From positions 30,816 through 46,135 of the forward strand of contig DJGX01000011.1 in NCBI GenBank assembly GCA_002432865.1: a DNA stretch of 15,320 bases, written 5' to 3'. Below the pieces are notes generated by a model. The model saw only the letters and a list, made by a program, of their open reading frames with translations, ran no database searches and was not told where the DNA came from. Shown piece by piece: positions 15,120 to 15,320 of this stretch. A program made the translations under genes and the position numbers. The first letter of the stretch is position 1, and the number at the start of each line of letters is the position of its first letter. Origin of the DNA: Cloacimonetes bacterium UBA5835. GTDB taxonomy: Bacteria > Cloacimonadota > Cloacimonadia > Cloacimonadales > Cloacimonadaceae.

Positions 15120-15232
15120 TCAAAAGCTCTGAAAGCCAATATAAAAGAATAAATACATAGCGGGCGTAGCATTCAAAACTTCTTAAATTCTGTCAAAACT
15201 CTGATAGCGAATATAAAAGCATAAATATCTAG
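15120..15232. repeat. Pair of imperfect 40-bp direct repeats, 73 bp apart
   Basis: Positions 15120-15160 and 15193-15232 align along their length with about five substitutions and one single-base gap. Both contain TCAAAA, CTCTGA, then AATATAAAAG and ATAAATA. The 13-mer AAGCTCTGAAAGC of the first copy (15124-15136) recurs at 8120-8132 upstream of znuA, so this may belong to a dispersed family. Confidence 0.75.
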
Positions 15233-15250
15233 ATAGAAATAAGAGTTTTA

Positions 15251-15307
15251 TATTGAAAGAAAAAGCTCCCTATTGGAAGGAAAGTTCTGTATTAAAGTAA
15301 AAGTCCC
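15251..15307. repeat. Three degenerate tandem units of 18-20 bp
   Basis: Units begin with TATT at 15251, 15271 and 15290 (20, 19 and 18 bases) and share a TATT-R-AAG-x-AAA pattern ending in CTCCC, TTCTG or GTCCC. A looser related block precedes them at about 15230-15250. The units are degenerate and no protein-coding periodicity is evident. Confidence 0.5.
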
Positions 15308-15315
15308 AGCGGGAC
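15303..15315. repeat. Perfect GTCCC/GGGAC hairpin at the window edge
   Basis: GTCCC (15303-15307) and GGGAC (15311-15315) pair around AGC. The segment 15308-15320 matches the reverse complement of 142-154 at 12 of 13 positions. Confidence 0.6.
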
Positions 15316-15320
15316 GACAG

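Larger units (their letters stand above)
15071..15320. other. Right-flank non-coding region with degenerate repeats
   Basis: No credible gene is seen in this AT-rich stretch. It holds a pair of 40-bp imperfect direct repeats, a run of three roughly 19-base units, and a small perfect hairpin at the window edge. All are listed separately. The window ends inside this region. Confidence 0.65.

Overview
This AT-rich bacterial window most likely comes from the FCB group, and Cloacimonadota (relatives of Candidatus Cloacimonas) fits best. That is an inference from protein character, not from a search. Two large secreted proteins end in Por/type IX secretion C-terminal sorting domains. There is also a Bacteroidota/Cloacimonadota-style MCE protein, a protein of the exported family often labelled 'asparagine synthetase B', and an outer-membrane propeller/barrel metalloprotease. 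The gram-negative envelope (MCE protein, beta-barrel, lipoprotein) agrees with this.

Layout. Positions 1-242 are non-coding, with 28-bp AATCC-rich tandem repeats and a possible promoter. Two plus-strand genes follow (243-2210 and about 2355-4349), encoding multidomain secreted or surface proteins. A perfect 13-bp inverted repeat lies between them. All remaining genes are on the minus strand and are read from right to left. The first minus-strand block is 15006 to 8243: asnB-like exported protein, MCE/MlaD-like protein, outer-membrane peptidase-MA/TolB-propeller/Omp85-like fusion, and leucyl aminopeptidase (pepA). Its gaps are 7, 8 and 29 nt and a TTGACA promoter candidate precedes the first gene. 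A 179-nt gap with a large composite inverted repeat leads to the second block, znuA-znuC-znuB (gaps 8 and 5 nt), a complete high-affinity zinc/manganese ABC importer. A 135-nt gap with three GC-rich hairpin-forming repeats then leads to a membrane-anchored D-glucuronyl C5-epimerase-like gene (5482-4511). That gene converges on the plus-strand pair across a short region with two stem-loops.

How the genes may work together. The znu genes supply Zn(II), which the neighbouring pepA product and the HExxH outer-membrane peptidase would both need. The first block looks like an envelope-maintenance operon: an MCE protein for phospholipid traffic next to an outer-membrane barrel that carries a protease and a propeller on its periplasmic or surface side. 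No MlaE/MlaF partners, Zur/Fur regulator or T9SS machinery genes lie in the window. The most interesting items are the MCE plus protease-barrel operon, the exported 'asparagine synthetase B' protein with a possible amidotransferase-like nucleophile elbow, the C5-epimerase homologue whose usual active-site motifs are altered, and the structured repeats between transcription units.
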